Of a stretch of 64,000 nucleotides of DNA, positions 34,061-45,060 are shown piece after piece. This DNA is from Lepeophtheirus salmonis (Eukaryota > Arthropoda > Copepoda > Siphonostomatoida > Caligidae). The stretch's first letter is position 1; every line of letters starts with the position of its first letter. The DNA lies in the NCBI RefSeq assembly GCF_016086655.4, contig NC_052136.2:868001-932000 (forward strand), in the 5' to 3' direction. A model generated the notes under the pieces. It saw only the letters and a program-made list of their open reading frames with translations, had not been told where the DNA came from and did not search any database. Both the position numbers and the translations under genes were made by a program.

Positions 34061-34544
34061 AGGTTAATCTGTGTTTTGTTTTAATTTTACCTTCGGTTGT
34101 TGTTATTTTGTATTCGGTTTTGTTTATGTATAAGTATTCCTTCTTTATTATAACTGCGTCCATTTTAGTATAATATTGTTGAGACTATTTTTTCTCTAAT
34201 TGTTTAACCATTTCAATTTTCTTATAATTTTTGATCACTATTAAGACTAATAGAATAAAGCAATGGCAGTTGGCCGAGAAAAAAATGTCAAATTTTATAA
34301 AATATTTAGCGTGCACGGAAAACCTGACTGGAGAAAATTGCTAGTTAGGAAAATTACCCATTAGAAAATTGCCCGTATTTCTTATATTTATGTAACATAT
34401 ACATAGATTAACGTATTGGTTTGTTCCATCCGCCAAAAGAGTACCTTAAGTGTGAGCAATATTATTGCAATATAGGAGGAAGAGGGGGGAATAAATAGCT
34501 TAGGGCCTCTTAAAATATGGTTAAATACTCTACGCCCTCGCATT
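34061..34544. other. AT-rich stretch after the LINE
   Basis: TTTTGTTTTAATTTTACC and similar T-rich text may belong to the LINE 3' UTR. No gene. Confidence 0.35.
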
Positions 34545-34935
34545 GGAAAGTGTTTCAGGGGTAGTTTGGGATTTTTTAAAACCACCGCCAATTCATCCAA
34601 TACATCGAAAGAACCCCTCTAACACCACAAACTAGTTCAAAGTGCTCAGATTGGCCTGTGTCCGGGATAGTCTGAGATAGTTAAAAACCAACGCCAAAGC
34701 ATCATATACATCCAATGAACCCCTCTACTATCAAAAAATAAGTCCAAGTCCTCGGGTTACACGTGGTAATTGAGGCTACACTTGATCCTTAAAAACCACC
34801 GCCAATTCATCCAATACATCAAAGAAACCCCTCATATACCCTAAAATAGTTTCCAGACCTATAGTTGCGCAAGGTACTTTGGGGTACCCTTAATCCTTAA
34901 AAACCAACACCAATTTGTTCAATTCATTCAAGGAA
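34545..34935. repeat. tandem array, ~107-bp unit, about 3.5 copies
   Basis: The anchor TTAAAAACCACCGCCAATTC and its variants recurs with ACCACC/ACCAAC at 34581, 34687, 34795 and 34903, so spacing is 106, 108 and 108. Each unit carries CATCCAATACATC, then GAACCCCTCT. Unit divergence is moderate. Confidence 0.85.
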
Positions 34936-35639
34936 GTTGTGGATTCTTGATTTCTTTTGCAAAATGTTTCTTATTTGAAATATTATTTTCATTTTTTTTT
35001 TTTGAGAAGCAATGGATTTTTAAATTTTTTTCCAAAAATGTTTTATTTTGGATTTTTTAAAAACCAATTCCGAAAACAAATCCTTCAGACTTTATTTTTC
35101 TGTGCAAAGCAACCCCACTCCTTATACTTATCTTCAATACTCGTAAATTAAAAAAAATATTTATAATGTACCATTCAATTTTGATATGTTTCTCTGATCA
35201 GAAGTGTAATCTTTCTGATCAAAGTTTTTTTACTCATTACTTTGGCGAACATAATTCTTCTTTTCTCTAACAAAGTTTCTCATAAATTCAGAGAATGACT
35301 GTTGCTTTGATACGGAAATTATAACTAATATACATTCTTCTTTGATATTATATTGATTAAGCCTTTCACCTTCATTTCCTGAGTTGTACGAGTAACAAAT
35401 AAAGATTGCTTGGTTTCTGAATTTATATTTAATATCCGCAGAATATGTTTTTTTTAAAAGTCAAATCTTTTTTTCAAATATACCAACTGAAAATTGCGGC
35501 CATATAGAAATATTTTTTTGGACTCAGTTTACTCTAATAAAAATTGCATATTAATAAAACTATATTATATCATTACTGATTATGCAAAAAGCAAACTCAA
35601 TTACAAATTTTGAGATATTAAGCATTATATATAAATATT

Positions 35640-36345
35640 TTTTTTTTTTTTGAGGGGGGGGAGGCTTGGTCTTTAAAAAAATTAATTTTCAAATTTGTAA
35701 AAAAGAATTAAAAAAGACAATTTAAAAATCCACAGCTATTCACCAAAAACATAAATTTTTCAAATGTTTTGTAAAATTCCATAGATATTCTTCCGAACAT
35801 TTAATTTTTTGCAATTCTCCAAAAATTACACAATTAAAATATTAAATTTCGAAAATTAAATTTCAAATATTAATTTTTGCGAAAAAAATTTCAAAAATTA
35901 AATATCAAACATTATTTTTTCAAAAACAAATTTCAAATGTTATATTTTTGGGGATGTGGATAAACTAATACCCTTACACCAAGTACACCCATCCCATTAG
36001 AAGGAATTGTGAAAAACTAAAGTTAATTTAAAAAAAATATATATATTTGGGGTTTAATTCATAAATTTGTTGTTTTAATTTTTGAAGAAAAGGTTATTGC
36101 TCAGGGGCGTCCGCAGAAAGGGTAGCTGAAGCGGAAAATCGGGGAATTTAAAAAAAAATCATTAATAAGAAATGAAAATTCAATGGATTTAAAAAAAAAG
36201 TATAATATGTAATTAAGAGAAATTGTTATAGTAAAAAAAATTTATAGGATTTATTTTCTAAAAAAAATGTCTATGGGAGTGGGGATCTACAAGTTTATTT
36301 GGAAGCCAAGGGGCGCCAGCATGAAAAAGTTTGGGAAACCCTGGT
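35640..36345. repeat. W-rich core repeat, copies 4 and 5, ending at a hAT-like terminus
   Basis: GAGGGGGGGGAGGCTTGGTC opens a core of AATTAAATTT/TTTCAAAT blocks to ~35960. A second unit starts GGGGCGTCCGCAGAAAGGGT at ~36103. Near its end, AAAAAGTTTGGGAAACCCTG (~36324-36343) reads, on the minus strand, CAGGGTTTCCCAAACTTTTT, the wording of hAT terminal repeats. No partner hAT end was found. Confidence 0.5.
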
Positions 36346-37683
36346 CTAATCGAACCTATTTTTTTTTTGGATCAATTTATTGTTCCTTGATATTGGATGG
36401 GAACTTATTTAAACATAATATATTCTCTGTTTTTATAACCTGAATGATTGTTTTACACCCCAGGTTAATACAACGATTTGAAATTCGCACAAAAATTAAA
36501 AGTTTTATAAATTTTAAGAGTGAATGTTATGACGATTAATGTACCATAATATGCAAATAAATATTTTCTCTTGTTCCAATATTTCTCTTATGTATTCCAT
36601 GGATCCTCATAAATTGTTAGTCGTTTTATATTTTTTATTCTACAACTTTAACTCCTAAATAAATGGAAAAAATACCCAAAATCATTTGGTAACTAGCCAA
36701 TTCTTACAAAGTTATTATTCAATAATTGGTGCGAATAATTCTAATTCAACCAATCAACATTCAAAACATTGATTAGGAGAAAGGATGCAGAAAAACTAGA
36801 ATGGGCTCTGGGTGGAGTGCAAAACCTCCATCTAAAATCCAATTTAATTATGTAACTCAATTTGTTCCTCAGTTATGGTCAATTATGCATTCTTTACGTT
36901 TTTAATACCTTGAACTTTGGCCTCATAAGCTAATAACCTTTTAATGTGACCATAGATAATCTTTGTACCAAGTTTGATCATAGTTAATCAGTATTTTTTG
37001 GTGTAATCATGGTTACTAACAAACAAACAAAGAAAAAACATGGGATGGAATCGTAGCTCATGGACAACGCATTCAGGAGAAATTATCATTTTGAACTCAA
37101 TATGCGTATATTTGGGCCTAGGTGATTCCTAGAGGCTAGATTCTTAAAGTTTATGTATATGGACTTCACACAAGATTCTTGGGTTAGTTGGAGTAATTGT
37201 AATACTATAATGTTTACTTATTCTTAATCAGTACAACTCCATTAAACCAATTTAAAGGAATACATTTATATAAAACTATAATCTTCGTTCAACTTCGTTG
37301 GCGGAGGTAATTAACAGCTGACAACAAAATATAGTATACATTTTTGTATTAAAAAGGTAAAGAGGAGCTGAAAAATCGATAGCTAACAACATACTGTAGT
37401 TTTGGTCTTGACAACAAAACTGAGACTTTAAGAGGTCAATCCCTAAGACCTTCAAAAATGGATGTTGGAACTACATATTATAAACATCCCTTATGTCATG
37501 AAAAACCAAAGTGGTTCCCGAACCGACCTATACCAGGAGGTCCATTGAAATATGAACACTTACTAATTCAATAATTAATGAAGGTTGAGTTATTTAAATT
37601 AATTCATATTTCGACATATTAAAGCATAAACAAATAGTTGTTACAAAACTAAAAAAACCTGCACTCCCTGGCTAACGTACAAT
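36346..37683. other. AT-rich stretch; degenerate mariner 5' text near 36740
   Basis: TTCAACCAATCAACATTCAA at ~36736 resembles TTCAACTAATCAACGTTCAG in the mariner end at 57.3-57.5 kb. The rest is uninterpretable. Confidence 0.35.
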
Positions 37684-38275
37684 TTGAGAAAATTACACTT
37701 GAACATGACCAACAAATTTGCATTCACGAAATCCAAGCAGTTTTGCGTCTCATTGACCATCTTCTACGCTGTCAGTAAGTCCAAAACGATGGAGAGGAAG
37801 AAGGCTCTGTCGAAAAGGTTAAACTTGACCCCGAAGGAGTTAAAGAAAACCGCCCATACCAATCTCTTGAAGTCCTTGGGATCCCATGAAAAATATCTCG
37901 GGGTGTCATAGCAGAATGTCCAAAGAGCTATCAAATAAGTTGGTGGAAACAGTCTTGTGAGGGTGGAGAGGCCACTTTTGATACCAACAATGAAGGAAAC
38001 CCATCTCCTCCGTTGCAAGGCTCTTTTGAATGAGTTTTTAAATAGTCTTTTGAACTATTTTTTTGACACTTTTGGCTCCCCTACAACCCTGATACCAACC
38101 ACCTCGACTACACCTTTTGGGTGCATTTCGAGTGGAAGGGCTGCAGTGTCTGTCATCCTAACACCAAATCCCTCTAAGCCACTGTCAGCCAGCACTTGGA
38201 CACCATTACAGAGGAGGTCATCCACAAAGTTTGCCAGGACTTCCGCTAAGGGCCTATGCATTATGGATTAAGAGA
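37684..38275 (+). pseudogene. mariner-type transposase relic, core deleted
   Basis: One frame from 37684 reads through two stops to ~38040: an HTH-rich N-terminus with RLNLTPKELKKTAHTNLLKS, YLGVS, NVQRAIK and SLVRVERPLLIPTMKETHLL. In another frame at ~38075-38250, PDTNHLDYTFWVHFEWKGCS, HPNTKSL and VIHKVCQDFR match a mariner C-terminus (SPDxNPLDYxFW...). The segment carrying the first and second catalytic Asp is missing. GC content is higher than in the surroundings, so this is a comparatively young copy. Confidence 0.7.
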
Positions 38276-39239
38276 GCTCAGACACACATTTATTTATAGA
38301 GAATTGATATTGTTGAAGTTCTACTGTTCATTAATAAATATTATCTTGTTGAAGTTTAAAATTCAAAGCGTTCAGATTTTAATGGACCACTCGGTACTTC
38401 ATAAAAACACTTATGATCAAATAAAATTTAATTTTAGTCTTGATAAGTATATATTTTTGTTAATTTATACATAGGTATATTTAAAAAATAAAAAGTACTT
38501 TAATCTGAATAAGCTCTTTTGTCTTACAATATATTGCGAATAATTAAGAATAAAATTAATCAATCAGAAACGTTGAAAGTCCTGCTAACACTCCTCATCG
38601 CTGCTGAGCAGTTCTCAATGTTGGTTGTAACTTGTAATGTGATAACTACTACATATAATCTTTTTCTATATAGATATACCTAAAATGGCAGCCGACAACT
38701 GAAGAATGAGTTTCCTTATTATTAAAGAGATTCTGCATCCAGTTAATATATAGGTCGTGGGTTCTATACGTGCAGTTTAAAAAAAAAAATCAATGAAACC
38801 CTTTGTGTTTTTTGCTGCCTTTCCTTTACCATTCCTTGACGAGTTTAAGGTCATGAAAAACATTCTCCTTGAATTGCTTTTTAATTTTTTTTCTTTCCCT
38901 TCTTTTGAAAAAGAAAAGAATCAACAAAGTCCTTGGATCAGTCTAATAAAGAAGAAAAAGGACGGTAAAAGAGTATCAGATGCTTAAACAAAGTACAATC
39001 CATGTTTCCACTCAAAATACATATTATTTTAACTCAATAAAAGGTGGTGGCTCCCTATAAGTAAATGACCTAAATTGTTAGAAGTAAAGAGATTGAATAT
39101 GTTGCTTTATATATGACGTCATATGGTAAATTCTCCGATTCTTTTCTTTTATATTTTACTACCGGTACTTCCCGGCATTGCACTGATTAATTAGACATCT
39201 ACTAAAAGACAAAATTTGTTTTAATAATAGAGGAGACAA
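38276..39239. other. AT-rich stretch without a recognisable gene
   Basis: Contains GGTCGTGGGTTCTATACGTG before a poly-A (~38753-38790), considered as a SINE but not convincing. No gene. Confidence 0.35.
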
Positions 39240-39590
39240 CTCCCTAAGAAATCCTCAGTGTTCCTCTTGTGTGCTTTTCTTGGGCTCACCTTCACGAAAC
39301 TACTCAATAGTTATAATATCAATTCATATGTAGTGATGTAAATAGTTTGTATTTTTTATCTGGCCACTTTTTTTTGGAATTGGTAATCTGAAGAATGAAT
39401 TTTCTTTTCCTTGGCAGTTGTTGTTATTATTTAGACCCATAACTTAGTGAGTTTCCTTATCTACTATTTTCAATTGTATTCGAAACCTAATTAAACAGTC
39501 GTTTGTGCTCTTAAAAGACGGAGAGTAATTTGTTGGGGAGTTATAATTTTAAGTCCTTGTACGACTCAGAGTAGAATTTTTAGTGTACCA
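39240..39590. repeat. family D repeat, two pieces in opposite orientation
   Basis: Minus-type text at 39240-39330 (ACTCCCTAAGAAATCCTCAG, CTACTCAATAGTTATAATAT) is followed by plus-type text at 39335-39590 (GATGTAAATAGTTTGTATTT, GAATTTTCTTTTCCTTGGCA, AAAGACGGAGAGTAATTTGT, TTTAAGTCCTTGTACGACTC). Head-to-head, so possibly part of a foldback structure. Confidence 0.55.
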
Positions 39591-39774
39591 CAAATGCTAC
39601 CTAAATACGGAAGTGACGAACCTGAGGATAAGCTAATAAAGGAGATGATTGAATAGGGTACTAAAAATACTAAGATATGTTTTACAGGGATTACTATTTA
39701 AAAGGATGCATATACACTATGATAATAAAATATATATTCGTCAAGATACAATAACAAAAAATTTGAATTTATGA

Positions 39775-39860
39775 CTTGAGTCGTATCATTTTATAAAATT
39801 CCGTATCATAATTTATGATAAAAAATGCTCGAAAACTAAGAAGAAATAAATTTAACACAA
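39775..39860 (+). repeat. family G repeat, copy 2
   Basis: GAGTCGTATCATTTTATAAA, then TAATTTATGATAAAAAATGC and CGAAAACTAAGAAG, matching copy 1 (20100-20260, minus strand) including the ATG that opens MIKNARKLR. Confidence 0.45.
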
Positions 39861-40758
39861 ACCCGAAATAAACAAACGTGTCCTAAGCACATTGGACTGT
39901 ACTGATATGACAAAAATTAGGAATCTGGTATTTTTTATTTTGCATTCTTTCCCTCTAAGAAAATAACCATCAAAGGTAAAAAAAAGAAAAAAAGATGGTC
40001 CAACATGGACGCGTTTTGATTCGAAAATCTGTAAAATGTCAAAAAAAAAAGGAAATTTTGATGTTGTTTCTTTAAAATTATCGATTGGAATCAAGTAACA
40101 GGATTTTAATTCTATTAAGTATTATAGATAAAACATATATTTTTCAATAGTTATTTAACAGCTTTTCTGTGACTTACCTCATTATATGAATACTTAAGTT
40201 CCAAACATACTGCTAATAAGTCAATATTGTCTTTTGGTACCGCGTATTACACGCATTTATTTTGATGTTTTTCTTCATTTTTACAACTCGAATCTCGTTT
40301 TTTGATACCAAGTGTCAAATATATTATTATCAAATATACTTTCAGTCTACCTTTATGCCAATTAAAACATTAACATTAAAACTATTCTACCAATTTATAA
40401 TTTTGGACTACGAAAACTTTCTAATGTAACTTTTAATAGAGCCTTACATGATCTACATATATACGATTGATTTCAGTTTTCAATCACAATTATTGATTGT
40501 TTATTTACATAAATAATAACTTTTCAATAATATTACAATTAACTTTAAAACCTTTGTAATATAAATAAAGGATTAACCGTTAAATAGTTGAAAAAATAAA
40601 TCATGAAAGATGGAATGAGACAAAGAAAAACAAATAACATTTTAGTTTGTAGAAGAATTTGAACATGGCGTCTAAAAAGTGCTACACATCTGCTATTGTT
40701 AAATACCTTGTCCTTCTTCTGAATTACCAAAATTCAGTATTGCCAACTCTTCGGGTGA
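39861..40758. other. AT-rich stretch without a recognisable gene
   Basis: No supported coding frame or repeat. Confidence 0.4.
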
Positions 40759-42650
40759 AAGCTACTTCGCGAACGTTATGTAGGACCTTTAAACAAGTGC
40801 GATACTACATCCATGATGGCTGATGTTCTTCCTCTTGTAATTGCTTCATGGAAACAAGCCAATATTAATCTTATCATGATCTTTATCCAGACAACGGACT
40901 CTTCAATCATGGGAAGATTAAAACAAAAATGGGATATTCTTAAAAAAATCACTGGCAAAACGAGGAAAATTTCATCAAAAGTTTTGAAACATTTTGAGCA
41001 TGGACTTGACAGATTGTTCGACATTCTCATATGTAATTGTCCTTATTGATCCTTTGCAAATACAAGTTGCAATGTCAAAAAATGTCCATCAATTCATAGA
41101 TTATGTCTGTGTAATCGAGAATCTAAGATTCATAGGGTAGAGTTGACATTTATCAAAGATCAAAGAGAAAAGTTTGAAACAAAGGAGCCCTTACAAATAG
41201 GAAATCAGAAGGGTACCAAATTAATACGTGAATCAAAAACAACGAAATGTAAAAAGCAAGAGAAAAGTAAAGAAATTGAGTTGTTTGAATTCCAACATAA
41301 TGAAGATGAAAAAAATATAAAAATGGATCAAAGTGCAGAAGGAGAGGATAGAAAACGTAGGGATCTTTTCTACATAAATGATCGTATTGAACGAAGATTT
41401 TGGTCAGAAAATACTTTGGAAAATCGGATTCAACTTTCTACCTTAGCTCAACAAGTCATTATATATGACATTTCTGTACGAGCTGTCGCTGCCATTGCTA
41501 CATGTGTTTCAGTTGATTACTAAGATATGACACCAGACCAAAAAAGTCGATTAATATTAAAAGGTTTCATTGCCAGAGAAATTTCAATATATATTGAATA
41601 AAATTAGGAGCTAAAATTGAGTGTATTTTTTTGACGCGCCATTAGATATAATAAATGCCATTGTATCTGATAATAATGGCAAAAGATATCCTTCGAAAGA
41701 GAAAGAAAAGGATGTAACTTTAACATCCGAACCAGGAGGTTCCTATATTGGTGATCTTGCTCCCAAAGGAAAAGATGCAAAATCAACGACTACTTCTATA
41801 TTTTCATTTTTATCCAAAATGGAGTTGATAAAATATTACGCTATATTAGAGAAGACTCGGTTGTTGTAAACACAGGGGTTCACTTGTTCGAATAGTATGG
41901 GAACTTCATACCAATGAATTACCTTCATATCACATAATAACAGAGCTCGAATGTCCCAAAAATGGATCTAAGTCGTTTTCAGCTATGCTAGATTATATAA
42001 ATAATATATATTAATTTTATTTATTATAAATAGGGAAACTTGGGAAAATGATTTGTGGTAAGGTTTACGACTGAGACTTTGATCATAAATTCAGAAAAAT
42101 AAGCACAATTTCCCCCTGCGTGAAATGTCAGAAAGCGTAATTGAGGATTTGTCAAATGCTCCATTTTATGCTTATCGCATAACGAAAATGGTTATCTCAG
42201 GAATTTTAGATGAAGATCTTCTTAAAATCAAAATAGGCATAGATTCACATTCAAGATGGCTCATAAGAGCAAGTCGTTTCGTAAGACTCTATATCTCAAG
42301 ACATGGGTTGAATGGAGATGAAGCAAAACAATGCACGTTATTGTCGAGTTCATTGTGAATTTTTACTTTCATATGTGGTTCGAAATTATCCCAATATTTT
42401 AAACGGTCTATCCCATACATTGCATCAAATACAGTTAATTCAGAACATGAAATAAAAAAAGATGCACTTTCAACAAAAGTAAAAAGGTATCGCCATGAAA
42501 TTTGTGGAGAAGGATCCGTGGCATGCTGCTCACTCTGAGTATGTTATACTATCTTTATTATTAAGCTGTAAGCAAGAAATTATTCAGAAGTGCATGGTCG
42601 AAAATGTTATAATGTCCAGGAACAAAGGTCTTGGTACTCCTCCAATGGAT
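40759..42650 (+). pseudogene. decayed multi-block coding relic of an unnamed transposon-like family
   Basis: Long plus-strand colinear coding blocks, broken by stops and shifts. Block 1 (40759-41520, one in-frame TGA at 41047): LRERYVGPLNKCDTTSMMAD, LKQKWDILKKI, HGLDRLFDILICNCPY, then a Cys-rich C.C...C...C piece, a Lys/Glu linker and SVRAVAAIATCVS. Block 2 (41621-41868): VYFFDAPLDIINAIVSDNNG, TLTSEPGGSYIGDL. Then VVVNTGV and, shifted, RIVWELHTNELPSYHIITEL (41889-42011). Block 3 (42104-42358): MSESVIEDLSNAPFYAYRIT, DSHSRWLIRASRFVRLYIS. Then VEFIVNFYFHMWFEI and DPWHAAHSEYVILSLLL. I recall similar text (FDGRKD, GxDGTxVNTG, LLHANELPLRH, HSRWLT.A, YxPMWF) in uncharacterised invertebrate proteins, but cannot name the family or its activity. 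Confidence 0.6.
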
Positions 42651-43725
42651 ATTTTTTAGAACGTATACAAACTTCAAATCACTCTGCAGATGATGACAGT
42701 AAATTAGGGGGGAAATGTACATTTTAGCTTTTCTTCATGCTTTGTGGAAATTAAGAAAAGTATTCGCAAAAAAACGAAAAAGAAAATCAAACTTCCAATC
42801 AAATCCAAAAAAATCTTCAACTCAAGAAAATGAAAAAAATCAAATGCTTAAATAAAGTAATTTCTTAGTAAAAAAGTATATTTGTTGACAATGGAGATAT
42901 GCTAATGTTCCTACGTTATAGTTTGAGGGTATTAGGCTTTAAATAAAATTTATTAGTTTTTTTGTTTTTGTTTTTTAAATTTCAGTTAGCTAAATATAAA
43001 CGGAGGATATTCATTTTGAATTATAGTTTTATTGGATATAGTAGCTAGTTAAATTTAATTCATTTAAATATTTTTTTCCCCCATTAAAATTGGACAGAAA
43101 GGAAATATATATTAATTTAGTTTTTCATAATCAATATCGAATTATTAATCATGTAGATTATAAATGTCAACATACATTTTATAAATGCAATTCTCAGAAA
43201 TTTACAACAAAATGGTTTTTTGTAACAGTTATTTTAAATATTAAAGATTTGGAAGGGGGATGATTTTTTTTTTTTTTTTTTGGAATCCCCCATTACTAAC
43301 TCATAGGTATTCTCACCTCAATCAAAAAATACTGGAAACTTGTAAGCGAAGGCTCAAGCCCACCACAACAAATACGCTCGAAAAACTGATAAAATACTAC
43401 AATTTACAGAATATAGTTCATAAGGAAATTTGTCAACCATTTGCCATATTTTTATGGGGAAAAACCCCCATTTATTAGATTGAAATATTTGAATATACCT
43501 ACTTGAAAAAAAAGTATGTGAGAGGCTTGATATTGGAATTAAATAATTTCACAGTGATTTATGAACTTCAAAGGCCATATAATTTATATTGGTATATGTT
43601 TGACTAATAAATAATATGACAAATGGTATTTTTAACTTATGTTGTGCCAGTGTAGTAATTTCTCAGTTCTTCTACCCCCATTCGTAGGGGATCACATGAG
43701 TCTTCGCTACCAGGTTTCTAGTATT
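42651..43725. other. AT-rich stretch without a recognisable gene
   Basis: Possibly includes the 3' flank of the relic before it. No gene. Confidence 0.35.
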
Positions 43726-43729
43726 AGAT

Positions 43730-44160
43730 GTAGTGATGTAAATCGTGTTTTCTTTTCCTTAGGAGTTGTCATTACTATTTAATTCCTGAGTCGTGAACTT
43801 CCTTTCCTAAATAGATTCAGTTATATTCAAAAACTGATTGAACATTTGTGTGTGCCATAAAAGACGCAACGTAGCGCTGAGGATTTGTTGCGGAGTTAAA
43901 ATTGTAAGTCCTTGTTGGACTCAAAGTAGAACTGCAGATCGACATCTAATTAATTCTAGCAAATGTCCTTGTTTATATCCTTTTCTCCTCCCTACCTTGA
44001 CACAACTGATTGTAGCTGATCTAATGAAACGTCACGAGCATTATTCTTTCTCTCCTTCCATACATTCTTCAAATTATTAGTGTTACCATATTTATTTTCG
44101 GGTTCTTTCTTTTAACATGTCCATTGCCCATTGTACAAGGATTTTCATCACACTTTATAT
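43730..44160 (+). repeat. family D repeat, plus-strand copy
   Basis: GATGTAAATCGTGTTTTCTT, ATTCCTGAGTCGTGAACTTC, AAAGACGCAACGTAGCGCTG, GATTTGTTGCGGAGTTAAAA, CAAATGTCCTTGTTTATATC, CTGATTGTAGCTGATCTAAT, GAAACGTCACGAGCATTATT: the same order as 27995-29320 without the interruption. Confidence 0.7.
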
Positions 44161-44339
44161 GTTTCAATAATGAATATATATGTAATATTAAGAGTTTGAG
44201 AGGAAAAAAATATTAAAATGTTAGGATGACTGATGAGTACTTTTAATCTTTAGAGCTCTTACTAATAAAATAAACGAAATTCATTTTAACATACCAACGT
44301 TTATATTTAATTTAAATCTTAACATATATTGAAAATTTA

Positions 44340-44645
44340 TTTGTGTCCCCCACTTCCTTCTTTCCTTGAGATGTATTTTCCATCCTTTTTCATCTTGGCC
44401 ACCTAGAAAATGAGGCTCCTGGAACACTTCACAATGCCCATAATATCTGCCACCTCAATTTTGACATCCAGAAGTTCTGAAATCCTCTGTCTTTTTGCTT
44501 CTTGCTCACTCATGATTTGAGAAATGTTCATTATTGTTTACTTATGCCGAAAGGACGGAATATGCAGGAAAAAGTTACAAAACCTCTCTATTTTAATTAC
44601 ATAATTAGCATTTATTAATAGTCTACGTTTTCCTTCCGAACCCTG
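44340..44645 (-). mobile_element. mariner-type element, 5' end with transposase N-terminus
   Basis: On the minus strand the element begins CAGGGTTCGGAAGGAAAACG (44645 downward) beside TA. An ATG at 44513 opens MSEQEAKRQRISELLDVKIE, VADIMGIVKCSRSLIF, stop, VAKMKKDGKYISRKEGSGG, stop. This is an HTH transposase N-terminus in wording I associate with sea-louse mariners. It then breaks into family D-like text near 44340. The rest of the transposase and the other inverted repeat are missing. Confidence 0.7.
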
Positions 44646-45060
44646 TATATGCCAACTTAATAAGATCATAAATTTTCATCGTCTTTGCTGGATTTTTAAC
44701 CATCCAACAATGCACTCATTTACCGAAATAAGACTTGAAAGGCATGAAACAGAAACATCCAAGGGCTGCAATTTATTGGAAGTGTGAGGAGGAATAGTAA
44801 GGACAATAACTCGATTATCTTTGGCATATTGAATTGAATTATAATTTAAATTACATTCGTGGTTATCCATGATATGTATACCTTATTGCTTTTAGATGCA
44901 GGATAATATTTGATTGAGTGCTTAATAACTAATAAAAAGTTTTCAGATGTCATTCTACCGGATTTGTGTACAAGTCGCGATGACTCGCTAGTACCAATAG
45001 TTTTAACCCAAACACTTGTGTTCGAAATCATCCCACAACACGGATTTTTAAATTATAAAT
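44646..45060 (-). pseudogene. pogo/Tigger-type DDE transposase relic
   Basis: Minus-strand blocks: GMISNTSVWVKTIGTSESSR, LVHKSGRMTSENFLLVIKHS, then MDNHECNLNYNSIQYAKDNR (second catalytic Asp in DNHE), VIVLTIPPHTSNKLQPLDVS, and shifted MPFKSYFGK...VKNPAKTMKIYDLIKLAYT. This follows the DDE_1 order SGxMT...F, LLLDNHxxH, PPHxSxxLQPLD, FxPxKxxY. At least two shifts and one stop. The final codons run into the mariner end at 44645, so the mariner inserted into this element. Confidence 0.78.

Noticed and set aside
38740..38795. Possible tRNA-derived SINE (GGTCGTGGGTTCTATACGTG before poly-A)
   Set aside because: B-box match is poor and no A-box at the right distance was found.
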